In this document: positions 17,390-28,600 of the stretch, piece after piece | Numbering within the stretch: position 1 is the stretch's first letter | Layout: every line of letters begins with the position of its first letter | Assembly: GCA_018714165.1 (NCBI GenBank) | Contig: DVNU01000018.1 | Location: 1 to 35,767 of the forward strand | DNA from: Candidatus Coproplasma excrementipullorum | Lineage (GTDB): Bacteria > Bacillota > Clostridia > Christensenellales > Borkfalkiaceae | Direction: 5' to 3' | DNA length: 35,767 bases | The notes under the pieces: model-generated | Database searches by the model: none | Seen by the model: the letters and a program-made list of their open reading frames with translations, nothing else | Told to the model about the DNA's origin: nothing | Program-made: the position numbers and the translations under genes

Positions 17390-18165
17390 TCTATGCCCCC
17401 CGCGGCCTCGGAATAGAGGTCGAAAAATTTATCTTCAAGATTTTTTTGGGCGGTCAGCGCGGAAAGAGTATCGAGCGCGACGAGCTTGCCGTCGATTATA
17501 ACCCCCACCCTGTCGCACAACTTTTCGGCAAGTGAGAAGATGTGCGTCGACAAAATTATGCTCCTGCCCTCCGAACGGAGCTCGGAGAGATAATCTGTGA
17601 CCGTCTTGGCCGTGAGCACGTCGAGGCCGTTTGTGGGCTCATCGAAGATGATGAAATGGGGGTCGTGCACTATGGATATAACTATTGAAACCTTCTGCTT
17701 CATGCCCGTTGAGAGGTTTGCAAGCTTAACTTCCGCAAACTTATCTATGCCGAAGCGCGCAAACAGAGCGATCTTGCGCTGTTCGCGGACATCGTGCGGA
17801 ATGTTGTGAAGTTCCGAGAAAAAGTCGAACAGATAATTGGGCGTGAAGAAGTCGTCAAGCTTGAGTTCGCTGGTTAGAAAACCTATCTTGCCGCGCACGC
17901 CGTAGGGGTTATTTACTACACTTATGCCGTCGATAAACGCGTCGCCGCCGTCAGGCTTTATGAGTGTGGCAAGCATACGCAGGGTTGTGGTTTTGCCTGC
18001 GCCGTTGGGGCCGAGCAAGCCAAATATTTCGCCCTTGTACGCGGTAAACGAAAGGTCGTCCACCGCCGTCCTGACCTTGAGTCCGCCTTCTAATTTCTGT
18101 TGTCTGAGGGGGATTTTGAAGCTCTTTTTTAGGTGCTCCACCCTCAGTATTTCATTCTCTTCCAT
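17386..18165 (-). CDS. ABC transporter ATP-binding protein (NatA-like)
   Basis: GLLGPNGAGKTTTLRML Walker A; LSTGMKQKVSIVISIVHDPHFIIFDEPTNGLD; overlaps permease start. Confidence 0.95.
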   Translation of the reverse strand: MEENEILRVEHLKKSFKIPLRQQKLEGGLKVRTAVDDLSFTAYKGEIFGLLGPNGAGKTTTLRMLATLIKPDGGDAFIDGISVVNNPYGVRGKIGFLTSELKLDDFFTPNYLFDFFSELHNIPHDVREQRKIALFARFGIDKFAEVKLANLSTGMKQKVSIVISIVHDPHFIIFDEPTNGLDVLTAKTVTDYLSELRSEGRSIILSTHIFSLAEKLCDRVGVIIDGKLVALDTLSALTAQKNLEDKFFDLYSEAAGGIE

Positions 18166-18293
18166 AGATGCTCCCTTTTAATTTTTGCGCAACAAATACA
18201 TTTATATTGTACTATAAGTTTGCAGCATTTGTAAAGAATATAATTATAATTTCCGTAACATAATCCCAAACGCAATTTTTGACCATATGACTA

Positions 18294-18325
18294 GGGCGGC
18301 GCGCTTTATAAAAAGCGCGCCGCCC
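18294..18325 (-). terminator. terminator GGGCGGCGCGCTTT / AAAGCGCGCCGCCC after uppP
   Basis: 14-bp stem, short loop. Confidence 0.8.
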
Positions 18326-18351
18326 GTTTAATTTAGAATGAAATTTTAAAA

Positions 18352-19182
18352 TCAGATTACGCCCGTACAATAGAGCACTATGCAGGCTATTGCAAGCAGT
18401 ACAAGATATAAGCTGAACCACTTGTAATTTGCCTTTTTGATTGCGCCAATCATCACCTTGATGGCAAACAGACCGGAAATTGCGGCGACAATGAAGCCAA
18501 GAGCAATGCACCAGCCCGCATTGGGGCCCATTGCCGTAAACGATGCAGAGAGCTCGCCGTCCATAGCGCCCTTTAAAAGAGAGACGGCAAAACTGCCCAA
18601 AATGACGGGAATACTCATTAAGAATGAGAATTTGGAGAGATCTTCAGACCTGCCGCCCGCCAGAACGCCCGCGCAGATTGTTGAACCGCTACGCGAAAGA
18701 CCGGGGAAGATTGCGGCGACTGCCTGGGCCAGACCCATGGGGACGGTCGTGCGCCAGCAGAGCGGAAGCTCCTTTTCCTTTGCCCTGCGCTTTGCGTAAA
18801 TTTCGGTTACGAGCAACAGTATTGCAGTAAGAGTGAAGAACACCGCAAGCAATATTCCTATATACGGGCTGTCGTTTATTGCATTTTCCGCATCAAATGC
18901 CGACAACGATAAACCGACAACCCCGGCAGGTATGGTTGCCACTATGAGGTATAACAGCGTTTTGAAGGGTTTTTTGAACAAATCTATAATGTCGCGCCAG
19001 AACACCGCACAGACGGCGACGAGCGTGCCGACGTGAAGCAATATATCGAACAGCAGATCCATTCCGCCGAGATCGATACCCATCAGGCTCTGCACAAATG
19101 TGAGATGTCCGCTCGATGAAACAGGAAGAAACTCCGTAAGGCCCTGAACGAGCCCCAGCACTATCGCTTGCCAGATTTCCAT
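18352..19182 (-). CDS. uppP: undecaprenyl-diphosphate phosphatase
   Basis: GLVQGLTEFLPVSSSGHLTFVQ; FPGLSRSGSTI. Confidence 0.97.
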   Translation of the reverse strand: MEIWQAIVLGLVQGLTEFLPVSSSGHLTFVQSLMGIDLGGMDLLFDILLHVGTLVAVCAVFWRDIIDLFKKPFKTLLYLIVATIPAGVVGLSLSAFDAENAINDSPYIGILLAVFFTLTAILLLVTEIYAKRRAKEKELPLCWRTTVPMGLAQAVAAIFPGLSRSGSTICAGVLAGGRSEDLSKFSFLMSIPVILGSFAVSLLKGAMDGELSASFTAMGPNAGWCIALGFIVAAISGLFAIKVMIGAIKKANYKWFSLYLVLLAIACIVLYCTGVI

Positions 19183-19202
19183 TATTCTCTCCTGTGGTTA
19201 TA

Positions 19203-21422
19203 TCAGCTCTGCGAATCGAGCGCCATAAGGTCGGCGTAGGCATCCTCATAGAGCGTTACGGTCGTATCTCCGCCGTAGAGCTCGTTGAGAATTGAACGCT
19301 GATTATCTGTTATGTCTGCAAGGAGGGTGTCCTTAATCCAGTTATAATAGAGGTTCTGGAATGTTCCCTCGGTGGTGACATCTTCCTCCGTCCAAGTTAC
19401 GTCGCCATAGACGGGGCCTTCGCTTGTGGAATATACAGCGGTTACATAGATGATGTGCCAGCCATAGTCGGCCGCGCAGACATAGAACGTGCCTGCCCCT
19501 TCCTCTACAGCCGCCTGTGCGGCGTATTCAAATTCAGGGACATAATCTGTATCATAAGCAGAAATGGTGTAGCCGATATATTGCGAGAGCACGGATGTAT
19601 CGGTGGTGTATGCATACTGAAGTTCGTTTACGGCGCTCATAGCCTTATATGCATTGGTGTCCTTTACTAACATCGATGCGAGAGACGTTTCGCCAAGCTC
19701 TACATTACCGATGGCATAGATAAAGCGCGAATAGTCAATCTCCCTGTCGTCCTCTTCAAGGTCGGCCGTCTCTGCCGTGTAATAGTCGCTTGCGGCAGTT
19801 GTGAAGTAGCTGTTGATGCCATCCCTTACCGTGCCGTCGTTGAGATCATATGAAGCGTATGTGGTTGCACCAGTGGGATCGAGCACATAATTGACGTAGT
19901 TCACGAACTCTTCGAGCATATCATTGATATCGAGCCGTTCGGGTGAAAGCGCATAGGAGCCGTCGGTATTTTCATACACTTTACCGTTGTATGAATAGAG
20001 GCCGACGTACTTGTCGAGCTCTTCATACCTGGAATGCTCGGTATCGGTGAGGTTATCTTCGAAGAAGAGATAATCTCTGTCCGCATCCTTGCCGTAATAG
20101 TTAATATTGGTTGAGGATGCATCGAAGGAATAATCGGTTTCACCATTGAACCAAGCGGAGCGCTGGTCGGTGGTGGTGATGTCGTCAAGAATGTCCTTCC
20201 TTGCGAAGTAATATTCGGCAGAGGTGTCGGACGTGTTGATGTTTACGTTCTGTGCCGCGCTGAAGGGCAACAGAATGTTATAAACATAACCGAACGTGCC
20301 GCCCTCGGTGCCCTCTGTACCAGGGTTCCACAGTATGAATGATGTATCAGACAGCGAGCTCATCGAACTTTCGAAGGCAGAAGTTGTAGAATTGGAGATC
20401 TGCTGATTTGCAAGATCGCTTTCGTATCTGTTCTTGAGGAATGTGTATTCGCCATTTTCTACCGTGTCTATGCTGGCCTCCTGTTCAGCCTGGTAACGCT
20501 CGTAATACTCGTTGATTACCTGCTGCTGGAGCTGGGCGAGATACTCCTCCTGAATGTAGGAGATGTTCATAAGGTCGCGCACATCGCCATCCTCTTCAGT
20601 GAGAAGAAAATTGTCCCTCAGATTGGTGATGAACGAGGCGTATGCCTTACGACGGGTCTGAATGGTAGACCCCTCGAGCTTATCCTCGGCGTAGATGCCG
20701 AGGGCTTCGTCGCTTGCATAATCGTAACCGTCGCTTTCGCTGGAGTAACCGGTGTAGACGCCGTAATCGAGTTTGCCGTCTTCAGTAAGGGGAAGGAAGT
20801 CCTCCACCTCCGTGCCCGCGCCCGTGGGAGTCGTGCGGGTGTCAGATGAGGAAGAACTCTCCTCGTCGCCATTTATAATACTCTCCTCAATGGAATCGAG
20901 AGAGGAGTTTATGCTGGAATAGAGCGCATACTGCGCAAGCATTACGCGATCACTGCCGGCATCGTCACTGACTTCGCCCTCGAGGAGAAGTTCGTATCTT
21001 TCCACTTCGCCCTCTGTATCCAGATATTGCTGATAGAAGCCAGCATTCTCTCCGCACTTGTCCCTTATGAGGCTGAGAGTGGCATACTGCGTTACAACTG
21101 CAGTGCTTGTCAGCGCATCAACAAGCATTTCAAAAATTTCGGCATAGCTGTAACTGTTTACGAGAGAGCTGCCCGCATTGTAGAACGCCGCCACGAGATC
21201 TCTTTTTACAATCTCTCTGGACGAGGAAATGGCGCCTGCATATTCCGATAGGGCGACGCCGTTTTTGACGTCGTCGGCAAGAGCATCGCTCTGCGAAATA
21301 TCAACAGTGGCGATGACCTGCTTCATATCCTCTTCATTTATGGTGTCGCATCCCGCCGCAAAGGCGACGGACATAGTGAGTGTTGCCGCAAGGGCCGCGC
21401 AGATAAGTTTTTTAGCTTTCAT
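19203..21422 (-). CDS. large divergent PrsA/SurA-like (parvulin-related) lipoprotein
   Basis: signal peptide with lipobox FAAGC; SurA_N-like helices; FGYVYNILLPFS and C-terminal GAGTFYVCAADYGWHIIYVTAV resembling first and last parvulin strands; sits directly downstream of mfd. Confidence 0.55.
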   Translation of the reverse strand: MKAKKLICAALAATLTMSVAFAAGCDTINEEDMKQVIATVDISQSDALADDVKNGVALSEYAGAISSSREIVKRDLVAAFYNAGSSLVNSYSYAEIFEMLVDALTSTAVVTQYATLSLIRDKCGENAGFYQQYLDTEGEVERYELLLEGEVSDDAGSDRVMLAQYALYSSINSSLDSIEESIINGDEESSSSSDTRTTPTGAGTEVEDFLPLTEDGKLDYGVYTGYSSESDGYDYASDEALGIYAEDKLEGSTIQTRRKAYASFITNLRDNFLLTEEDGDVRDLMNISYIQEEYLAQLQQQVINEYYERYQAEQEASIDTVENGEYTFLKNRYESDLANQQISNSTTSAFESSMSSLSDTSFILWNPGTEGTEGGTFGYVYNILLPFSAAQNVNINTSDTSAEYYFARKDILDDITTTDQRSAWFNGETDYSFDASSTNINYYGKDADRDYLFFEDNLTDTEHSRYEELDKYVGLYSYNGKVYENTDGSYALSPERLDINDMLEEFVNYVNYVLDPTGATTYASYDLNDGTVRDGINSYFTTAASDYYTAETADLEEDDREIDYSRFIYAIGNVELGETSLASMLVKDTNAYKAMSAVNELQYAYTTDTSVLSQYIGYTISAYDTDYVPEFEYAAQAAVEEGAGTFYVCAADYGWHIIYVTAVYSTSEGPVYGDVTWTEEDVTTEGTFQNLYYNWIKDTLLADITDNQRSILNELYGGDTTVTLYEDAYADLMALDSQS

Positions 21423-21519
21423 TAAAAATTTCTCCGCAGGCGAACGCCTTACAGGCAGTCCGCCATTTTTACAATACTCATATATTATACGATATTTAAA
21501 ATATTATAGCAAACAAATT

Positions 21520-24500
21520 TTATGGATTTTGCGTGAAACTTGCCGCGAATTTTAAAAAATTTGTCATGCCGAGCATAGTTTTGACGGGCGTGGCCGACGG
21601 TTTGAACACAATGGACGGCACTCTTGCCATAGACAGCGTGACTTTGCCCGAATATCTTTGGAGTGCGGCCGAAAGTTTTCCGTCGCTGAGCGAATTTACG
21701 CCCGCAAGTTCGAGCGTGCCCCCCCTGGAATTTACGCTTATCTTTTTTACGCCGAAGGGCGAGGCGTAAGCCTTTAAGACGGCGATTATCAGCAGGTTGA
21801 ACACGCAGTCCGGCATCTCGCCGTAGTTCTCCTCTATTGAGTGAAGCACGCGCTTGTAATCGCCCACCGTGCGGATCTCGGCAATCTGCTTGTAAGCGTC
21901 CAGTCTGCCGGCGCTGCTCTCGATATAGCTTTCGGGAATATAGGCCGTGGCCTTCACGTCAAGTTCGGCAGAGAACACGTTTTCACCCGTGAGCTCCTCT
22001 TTTAAGAGTTTGGAGTACAGCTCGTAGCCTACCTTGTCCATGTGTCCGTGCTGCTCGGCGCCGAGCACGTTGCCCGCGCCGCGTATCTCCAGGTCGCGCA
22101 TGGCTATTTTAAAGCCCGAACCGAGTTCGGTAAACTGCATTATGGCCTTGAGCCTTTCGGTGGCTTCGCTGGTCATTACTTTGTCGGGACGGAAGGTGAA
22201 GTATGCCGAGGCCAGGCGGGCGCCCCTGCCCACCCTGCCGCGCAACTGATAGAGCTGGGAGATACCGAGGCGGTCGGAATCGATGACTATTATGGTGTTC
22301 GCGTTGGGCAGGTCGATGCCGTTTTCGATTATGGTCGTGGTGACGAGCACATTCTTTTCGCCGCGGTAGAAGGCGAACACGTTGCCCTCAAGCGTGTTTT
22401 TGTCCATTCGTCCGTGAGCGTATGTGATATTTGCTTCGGGCACAAGCTCACAGAGCTTTCCTGCGAAGGACGAGATTGTCTCCACCCTGTTGTACAGCAC
22501 AAACACCTGTCCACCGCGCGAAATTTCACGCAGAATGGCGTCGCGGATGAGCGCGGGAGTCTCCTCCACCACGTAGGTCTGCACGGGCAGTCTCTTCTGG
22601 GGCGGGGTATTTATGGTGCTTATGTCCCTTATGCCCGCCAGAGACATGTGCAGGGTACGGGGAATGGGCGTGGCCGTCATCGTAAGGCAGTCTATGTCGT
22701 TTTTGATGTGCTTAATCTTTTCCTTGTGCTCAACGCCGAAGCGCTGTTCCTCGTCGAGGACGAGCAGGCCGAGATCGTAGAACTTGACATCGTCGGATAA
22801 AAGACGGTGGGTGCCGATTATGACGTCGATATCACCATCGGCGAGCTTTTTTAAGACCTTCTGCTGTTCGGCGGGAGTTTTGAAACGGTTGAGCTTTTCA
22901 ACGCGCACGCCGAAGTCATTGAAGCGCTTTAAGGCCGTCTGGTAATGCTGTTCCGAAAGTATGGTGCTGGGGCACATGAATGCCGCCTGCTTGCCGCCGA
23001 GCACGCACAGATATATTGCGCGCAGGGCAACTTCGGTCTTGCCGTAGCCGACGTCGCCGCACAGCAGTCTGTCCATAACCTTGGGGGAGCACATATCCCT
23101 TTTTATCTCTTCAATGCTGGCGAGCTGGTCGGGCGTCTCCTCATACTCGAAGGCCTCCTCGAACTCCTCCATCATTGCGGCGTGTTCGGGGAAGGCGTAG
23201 CCCTTTTTTGCCGCGCGTTCGGCATACAGCTCCTTTAAATCGAAGGCCAGCTTCTTTATGGACTGGCGCACCCTCTCCTTTACCCTGTCGAATTCGGCGC
23301 CGCCTATCTTCGAGAGTGCGGGATTGCTCTCGCCCGTGTATTTGGAGAGGATATCCATCTGCTCGACGGGGACATACAGCACATCGCCGCCGCGGTATTC
23401 TATGGCGATGTACTCCTTTATACCGTCCGTCGTTTCAATCTTTTTGGTACCGGTGATCTTGCCTATGCCGTGCTTTTCATGGACGGCGTAGTCGCCGATT
23501 TCAGGCGAGGTGAACATATCGCCCCTGCGGCGGCGCAGGCGGCGCTGGACAGACTTTGTGTAGATATCGCCGCTGCCGACGACGGCCAGCTTGGCCTCGT
23601 GCAGGACAAAGCCCTTGTACAGCTCCTCCGAGCTGAGGCATACGCCGCGCATGGCATCCAGCCTGTCGGGCAGAGGGTCTGCGGCGATCATCTGGCTGTC
23701 GAGCGCGTCGGTGAGCTTTTCAAGCCGCTGAACGTTGCCCGTGAATATAAGAACGCGGTATCCGCCCGCACGCCAGTTTTTGACGTCCTCTATGAGCGTG
23801 GGTACAGAATTGAGATAGGACGGCGTGGGCGTAGAGCGCAGGTTGTAGGTCTTAAGCGGTCTGAAAAACTGCGTTGACGAGGTGAATGTCTGCAACGCGA
23901 GGTTGCGGAAGGAATTTATGCGGGCGATGAACGCGTCCCCGGTCATCATCTGGTCGAGGGAGAAGGCAAAGACCTCTCCCCCCGCCTTTAAATTTTTGTA
24001 TCTTTCGCGGTGCTCCTTTCCGACGGCGGTGAGCCTGTCGGAGATGGTCTTACACTCGTCGAGTATGACGAGTGCATCAGCAGGCAAAAGATCGAACACC
24101 GTGCGCGAGGACGATAAGAGCGGCATGAGGAAGGCCGCTCCGGCAAACGGTGCGCCGCTTGAAAGCTTTGTTTCTATCTCATCCGCAAGGGCGCGCGAGC
24201 GTTCGTGTGCGTGTACGTCGGGGCAGTCTTTAAGTCCCGCAGAGAGCGCAGAATGGATTTTAGGCAGGTCGGTCTCTTCTACGGCGCAGTCGGTTGCGGC
24301 AATGATTGTGACCGTCTGAACATCCTCAAGCCGCTCGCCGCTGACTGAATCATAGGGGCGTATTCTCTCGACAGAGTCGCCGAAAAAGTCTATGCGGACG
24401 GGATTTTCGCTCCCCACGGGCCAGATATCCAGAATGTCGCCGCGCAGGGCAAAGCAACCTGCCGTTTCGACGGCATACTCGCGGGTATAACCCATACCGA

Positions 24501-24942
24501 CAAGGGTAGCGGGCAGGGACATGAAATCCGCCTCCTCCCCCTTATTTAAGACAACCGTAGGCAGGGATGCGGGCACGAGCTGAAGAGCCGATTCCACGTC
24601 GCAGACAATTATTTCTGCGCCGCAGAAAATGCCGTGCAGAGCATCTATGCGTCGAAAGAGCGCATCACGGGAGATTGCATCCTTGTATAAAAGCACGTCG
24701 TCCTTGGCCGAAAGGTATGCACACTTTTTGCCGGAAAGCGTCTTTATGGCCTCACACGCCTTTTCGGCGGCGATGTGGTCGGGCGCAATGTACAGGCTGA
24801 CGCCTTCAAATAATGAAGCGGTTAGGTATTTTTGACTATCAGATACACCAAAAACCGCCGTCGGAGTACCGAGGCGGACGTCGCTTTGCAGGGCGGGATA
24901 GTCGCCCTTTAAGTTGTCGCAAGTGAAAAAGTTTCTATTCAT
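21520..24942 (-). CDS. mfd: transcription-repair coupling factor
   Basis: UvrB-like N-terminus, RNAP-interaction region ([13 protein letters not shown]), RecG-like helicase [35 protein letters not shown]. Confidence 0.98.
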   Translation of the reverse strand: MNRNFFTCDNLKGDYPALQSDVRLGTPTAVFGVSDSQKYLTASLFEGVSLYIAPDHIAAEKACEAIKTLSGKKCAYLSAKDDVLLYKDAISRDALFRRIDALHGIFCGAEIIVCDVESALQLVPASLPTVVLNKGEEADFMSLPATLVGMGYTREYAVETAGCFALRGDILDIWPVGSENPVRIDFFGDSVERIRPYDSVSGERLEDVQTVTIIAATDCAVEETDLPKIHSALSAGLKDCPDVHAHERSRALADEIETKLSSGAPFAGAAFLMPLLSSSRTVFDLLPADALVILDECKTISDRLTAVGKEHRERYKNLKAGGEVFAFSLDQMMTGDAFIARINSFRNLALQTFTSSTQFFRPLKTYNLRSTPTPSYLNSVPTLIEDVKNWRAGGYRVLIFTGNVQRLEKLTDALDSQMIAADPLPDRLDAMRGVCLSSEELYKGFVLHEAKLAVVGSGDIYTKSVQRRLRRRRGDMFTSPEIGDYAVHEKHGIGKITGTKKIETTDGIKEYIAIEYRGGDVLYVPVEQMDILSKYTGESNPALSKIGGAEFDRVKERVRQSIKKLAFDLKELYAERAAKKGYAFPEHAAMMEEFEEAFEYEETPDQLASIEEIKRDMCSPKVMDRLLCGDVGYGKTEVALRAIYLCVLGGKQAAFMCPSTILSEQHYQTALKRFNDFGVRVEKLNRFKTPAEQQKVLKKLADGDIDVIIGTHRLLSDDVKFYDLGLLVLDEEQRFGVEHKEKIKHIKNDIDCLTMTATPIPRTLHMSLAGIRDISTINTPPQKRLPVQTYVVEETPALIRDAILREISRGGQVFVLYNRVETISSFAGKLCELVPEANITYAHGRMDKNTLEGNVFAFYRGEKNVLVTTTIIENGIDLPNANTIIVIDSDRLGISQLYQLRGRVGRGARLASAYFTFRPDKVMTSEATERLKAIMQFTELGSGFKIAMRDLEIRGAGNVLGAEQHGHMDKVGYELYSKLLKEELTGENVFSAELDVKATAYIPESYIESSAGRLDAYKQIAEIRTVGDYKRVLHSIEENYGEMPDCVFNLLIIAVLKAYASPFGVKKISVNSRGGTLELAGVNSLSDGKLSAALQRYSGKVTLSMARVPSIVFKPSATPVKTMLGMTNFLKFAASFTQNP

Positions 24943-24985
24943 TCAATGCAGTGTTACCGCAACAGGGCGGCATGGCTGAAATATT

Positions 24986-25549
24986 TCAACCGTTGTAGCG
25001 GGTCATTACAATTTCGGTCTTTTCGCCCTTGGCGAGAGCGAGTGCCGCATCTGCCGCCCTGCCGCAGGCCAAGACAAAGAGGTCGTAGTCCTCCGGACGG
25101 ACGTTGGAGAGCACATAATTAATTATAGGTATATTGACTTCGGGGTCGCGGATGCCTATGCGGATGCGGACAAAGTCGGACGAGCCTGTCTCGGCTATGA
25201 CCGAGCGCATGCCGTTGTGCGTGCCCGCGCTGCCGGACGGGCGTATGCGCACATGACCCTTGGGAATGTCGTAGTCGTCGTAGATGACTACAAGGTCGGA
25301 AGGCGCAGCCTTGTACTTGGCGAGAAGTTGTTTTACCGCCCTGCCGGAACAGTTCATATAAGTTAAGGGGCGGGCGATTATTACCTTTTCACCATCCACG
25401 TTTGCCTCTGCGCATATGGCCTCGCACTGACGTTTTTTAAACTTTACGCCGAGGTTTGCGGCGAGGTCGCCGACGGCCAGCCAGCCCATGTTGTGGAAGG
25501 TTTTGAAATATTTTTCCTCAGGATTACCCAGTCCTACTATTATCTTCAT
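24986..25549 (-). CDS. pth: peptidyl-tRNA hydrolase
   Basis: IVGLGNPEEKYFKTFHNMGW; PLTYMNCSG; DDYDIPKGHVRIRPSGSAGTHNGMRSV. Confidence 0.97.
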   Translation of the reverse strand: MKIIVGLGNPEEKYFKTFHNMGWLAVGDLAANLGVKFKKRQCEAICAEANVDGEKVIIARPLTYMNCSGRAVKQLLAKYKAAPSDLVVIYDDYDIPKGHVRIRPSGSAGTHNGMRSVIAETGSSDFVRIRIGIRDPEVNIPIINYVLSNVRPEDYDLFVLACGRAADAALALAKGEKTEIVMTRYNG

Positions 25550-25607
25550 ATTATATAATTATTTGAACTCAGTGAGGCACGGTTAAACGAACCTCATTTT
25601 CAAAAAC

Positions 25608-25632
25608 AAAGCCACAGACGCGCTGTGGCTTT
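25608..25632 (-). terminator. terminator AAAGCCACAG / CTGTGGCTTT after prs
   Basis: 10-bp stem, 5-nt loop. Confidence 0.75.
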
Positions 25633-25651
25633 GGTGGGTTGCAAAAACGTA

Positions 25652-26599
25652 TCAGTCGTAAATTTTGGACATCGACTTGTCCATATATACATTTTCGATG
25701 GCCGCGGCAAAGATGTTTGCAGTGGAGATCATCTTGAAGATGGGAAGCATCTTTTCGACAGGGATATTTATAGTGTCGAGCATGGCAAGTTCGGTTATGG
25801 GCGATGAAGCCAGCCTTTCTACTGCGGGGCCCGACAGAACGCCGTGCGAGCAGCAGGCGTAAATTTCCTTGGCGCCCGCCTCCTTCAGGGCCTTGGCGCC
25901 CTGAACTATGGTGCCGGCGGTATCTATCATATCGTCGACCATAAGGCAATTTTTACCTTCGACGTCGCCGATGATGTTCATAACCTCCATTACGTTGGCC
26001 TTGGGACGGCGTTTGTCGATGATGGCCATCTTCGCGTCCATTCTGGCGGCAACCTTGCGCGCCCTGGCAACCGAGCCGATGTCGGGCGAGACGACAACGA
26101 AGTTATCATCCACCTTGGGTTTGAAGTAATTGTAGAGTGTAGGCCCGCCGACGAGATTGTCGAGGGGAATATCGAAGAAGCCCTGTATCTGAAGGCAGTG
26201 CAGATCCATTGTGAGCACCCTGTCTGCACCTGCGGAGGTTAAAAGATTGGCAACGAGTTTTGCGGTTATGGGCTCGCGGGAGCGTGCCTTTCTGTCCTGA
26301 CGGGCATAGCCGAAATAGGGAATTACGGCCGTAATTCTGCCTGCCGAAGCCCTCTTGGCGGCATCTATCATTATGAGCAGTTCCATCAGATTGGTATTGA
26401 CGGGATCGGACGTGGACTGAATTAAAAAGACGTCTCTGCCGCGGATGGATTCGTCGTAGCGGACATAGATTTCGCCGTCGGAAAAGTGGGTGAGTTCCAT
26501 TTCGCCGAGCGTGGTGTTGAGCTTGGCGGCAATTTTTTCGGCCAAAGGCCTGTTGGAATTACCTGCAAAGAGCTTGATTTCGGTGCCGTGGTTGATCAT
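25652..26599 (-). CDS. prs: ribose-phosphate pyrophosphokinase
   Basis: [64 protein letters not shown]. Confidence 0.98.
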   Translation of the reverse strand: MINHGTEIKLFAGNSNRPLAEKIAAKLNTTLGEMELTHFSDGEIYVRYDESIRGRDVFLIQSTSDPVNTNLMELLIMIDAAKRASAGRITAVIPYFGYARQDRKARSREPITAKLVANLLTSAGADRVLTMDLHCLQIQGFFDIPLDNLVGGPTLYNYFKPKVDDNFVVVSPDIGSVARARKVAARMDAKMAIIDKRRPKANVMEVMNIIGDVEGKNCLMVDDMIDTAGTIVQGAKALKEAGAKEIYACCSHGVLSGPAVERLASSPITELAMLDTINIPVEKMLPIFKMISTANIFAAAIENVYMDKSMSKIYD

Positions 26600-26790
26600 T
26601 GAAGTGCTATTCCTCCGAGTGTCTTCATTAGTTGCGCCCGCTTTTCCGCAGGCGAAAATTATGCAGTGTAATAATTTTGTAATTTAATTGTATAATTTCC
26701 CGCCGATAAAGTCAACACGAATGGGCGGAATTTTTTAAGATAAAATTATAATGTAAAAAATTTTCCTTTTTTATCCAACAAAAATCAACT

Positions 26791-26827
26791 CAGCAACGGA
26801 ACAGTCATCTAAACCGCACCGTTGCTG
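26791..26827 (-). terminator. hairpin CAGCAACGG...CCGTTGCTG downstream of LRR lipoprotein
   Basis: 9-bp perfect stem, 19-nt loop. Confidence 0.5.
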
Positions 26828-26851
26828 AATAAATACATATAAAGTTAAGTA

Positions 26852-28585
26852 TTACCACGCCACAGCAACACCATCGACATAATGCCAGAAATTCCCTTCT
26901 TCTGATGGCTGCTCTTCAGAATAGAAATATAATGTAGCCTGAGGTGACCTCAAAGATAGGTTATAATACAAACCCTCCCATTCTGCCTCAGTCCCTTCAA
27001 AATATATTGCCTTCAAATTATCGCACAAATAGAACGCAAAACTATCCAGATATGTAAGCGATGCCGGCAGAACAACTCTTTCGAGTTTATCGTCAGCGGA
27101 AAATGCATATTCCCCGATTATCGTTAAAGTATTCGGAAAGATTATGCTCACAACAGAATCACAGTTGCTAAACGCATGATCGTCAATTTCTTCGATTGTT
27201 GACGGCAAAATTATTTCTTCAAGCGCCGAGCAGTTGTAAAATGCATATTTCCCTATCTTTTTTATTCCTTCAGGCAGCACAACTTTTTTGAGCACACTAC
27301 AATTAGAGAGCACAGAATATGATACCTTTTGCACGCCTGACGGAAAGATAAATTCTTCAAGAGACGTCCTAAAAAAAGCTCTTGGACCAACAGACTGAAT
27401 TTCATCAGACAGCGTTATACCAGCCAACCATTCACATCCGCTAAATGCACCACCGGCAATACAAGTGATACCGGATGGAAGCTGATCTATAACGGTGCCC
27501 TGAGGCATATCGCCCCTGTATTCATAAAGTATATAGTCGTTAAAAATTACATACCCTTCGGGCTGGGAGTTATACCAGGCAGTAGATGAAAAAACTCCAT
27601 CCCCCATATATTTGATATTTTCAGACATTGTAATTTTTTCGAGAAACGAACAGCCTGCAAACACGGAGTCTCCCAATACAGTGACACTGTCAGGAATGGC
27701 TACTTCCGATAATAATACACAGTCGATGAATGCCCCATCACCTATTTCCACAACACTATCGGGTATCTCTATCTGTAACAGGTTCTGACAGCCGGAAAAA
27801 CACGTCATGCCGATACTGGTAACGGAGGGTAAATCTATATGAGAGATTCCGCTTTCACGTAATACACCGTCATTGAGCTCTGTCAGCCCTGAAGGAAGAT
27901 TTATTTCTTTTAAACTGAGACACCCACAAAACGCACCGTTGCCTATCTCAACAACGCTTTCGGGAAGTTCGAATTGAGTAACGGCCGAGCAATTCTGGAA
28001 AGCGGCTTCACCTATACTCTCTAAATATGCGGGAAGCCGAAAACTTGTGGTAACACGGTTATAAACGGCTCCACTAAGGGAAGATATATAAAATGCATAC
28101 GAAGCTATGCGCTTTACAGGCAGATTATTGTAATAATCCGGAATTACTACGCGGCCCTCCAGTCCGGTAAAATCGGAATATGCTCTTGTAACCTCGTACC
28201 CGCTGAGATCAGGCAGAAGCGTATATGTAAGATTCTGGTTGGGTTGTTCATATACATAATCGTACTCACTCCAATCAGAATCGATGTAATCAAGCCCGGA
28301 GCCAACTGCCTTAACGCGAAAGGTTAAGGATACGCTGTGATCAAAGTAGGGCAATTCGTAATAATTGCGATAGGTCTGCTCTTGGGTATCTTCATATGCA
28401 ATAATATAACCCTGCGCCTGCTCCACTTCATCCCACAGCAGAATATCGTTTTGGAGACGCAGATTTGCGGGGGCAGAGAGCTGCTGCGGTTCAAGAGGTT
28501 GCTCTTCGGGACTGCAGGCTGCCAGGCCGCATGCGATCAGCACAAAAAATAAACATAACATCGCATACTGAACAATTTTCTTCAT
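26852..28585 (-). CDS. BspA-type (LRR_5) leucine-rich-repeat lipoprotein with FN3-like N-terminal domain
   Basis: lipobox LAAC; FN3-like APANLRLQNDILLWDEVEQAQGYIIAY; repeated IGEAAFQNCSAVTQFELPESVVEIGNGAFCGC... units. Confidence 0.87.
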   Translation of the reverse strand: MKKIVQYAMLCLFFVLIACGLAACSPEEQPLEPQQLSAPANLRLQNDILLWDEVEQAQGYIIAYEDTQEQTYRNYYELPYFDHSVSLTFRVKAVGSGLDYIDSDWSEYDYVYEQPNQNLTYTLLPDLSGYEVTRAYSDFTGLEGRVVIPDYYNNLPVKRIASYAFYISSLSGAVYNRVTTSFRLPAYLESIGEAAFQNCSAVTQFELPESVVEIGNGAFCGCLSLKEINLPSGLTELNDGVLRESGISHIDLPSVTSIGMTCFSGCQNLLQIEIPDSVVEIGDGAFIDCVLLSEVAIPDSVTVLGDSVFAGCSFLEKITMSENIKYMGDGVFSSTAWYNSQPEGYVIFNDYILYEYRGDMPQGTVIDQLPSGITCIAGGAFSGCEWLAGITLSDEIQSVGPRAFFRTSLEEFIFPSGVQKVSYSVLSNCSVLKKVVLPEGIKKIGKYAFYNCSALEEIILPSTIEEIDDHAFSNCDSVVSIIFPNTLTIIGEYAFSADDKLERVVLPASLTYLDSFAFYLCDNLKAIYFEGTEAEWEGLYYNLSLRSPQATLYFYSEEQPSEEGNFWHYVDGVAVAW

Positions 28586-28600
28586 TGCCTATCACCCCTT

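Noticed and set aside
16244-18165. ABC transporter pair considered as an antibiotic/bacteriocin export system
   Set aside because: NatAB-like exporter without precursor peptide, immunity or modification genes nearby.
22042-22800. 252-aa + ORF opposite mfd
   Set aside because: Antisense shadow of mfd helicase domains; no recognisable domain.
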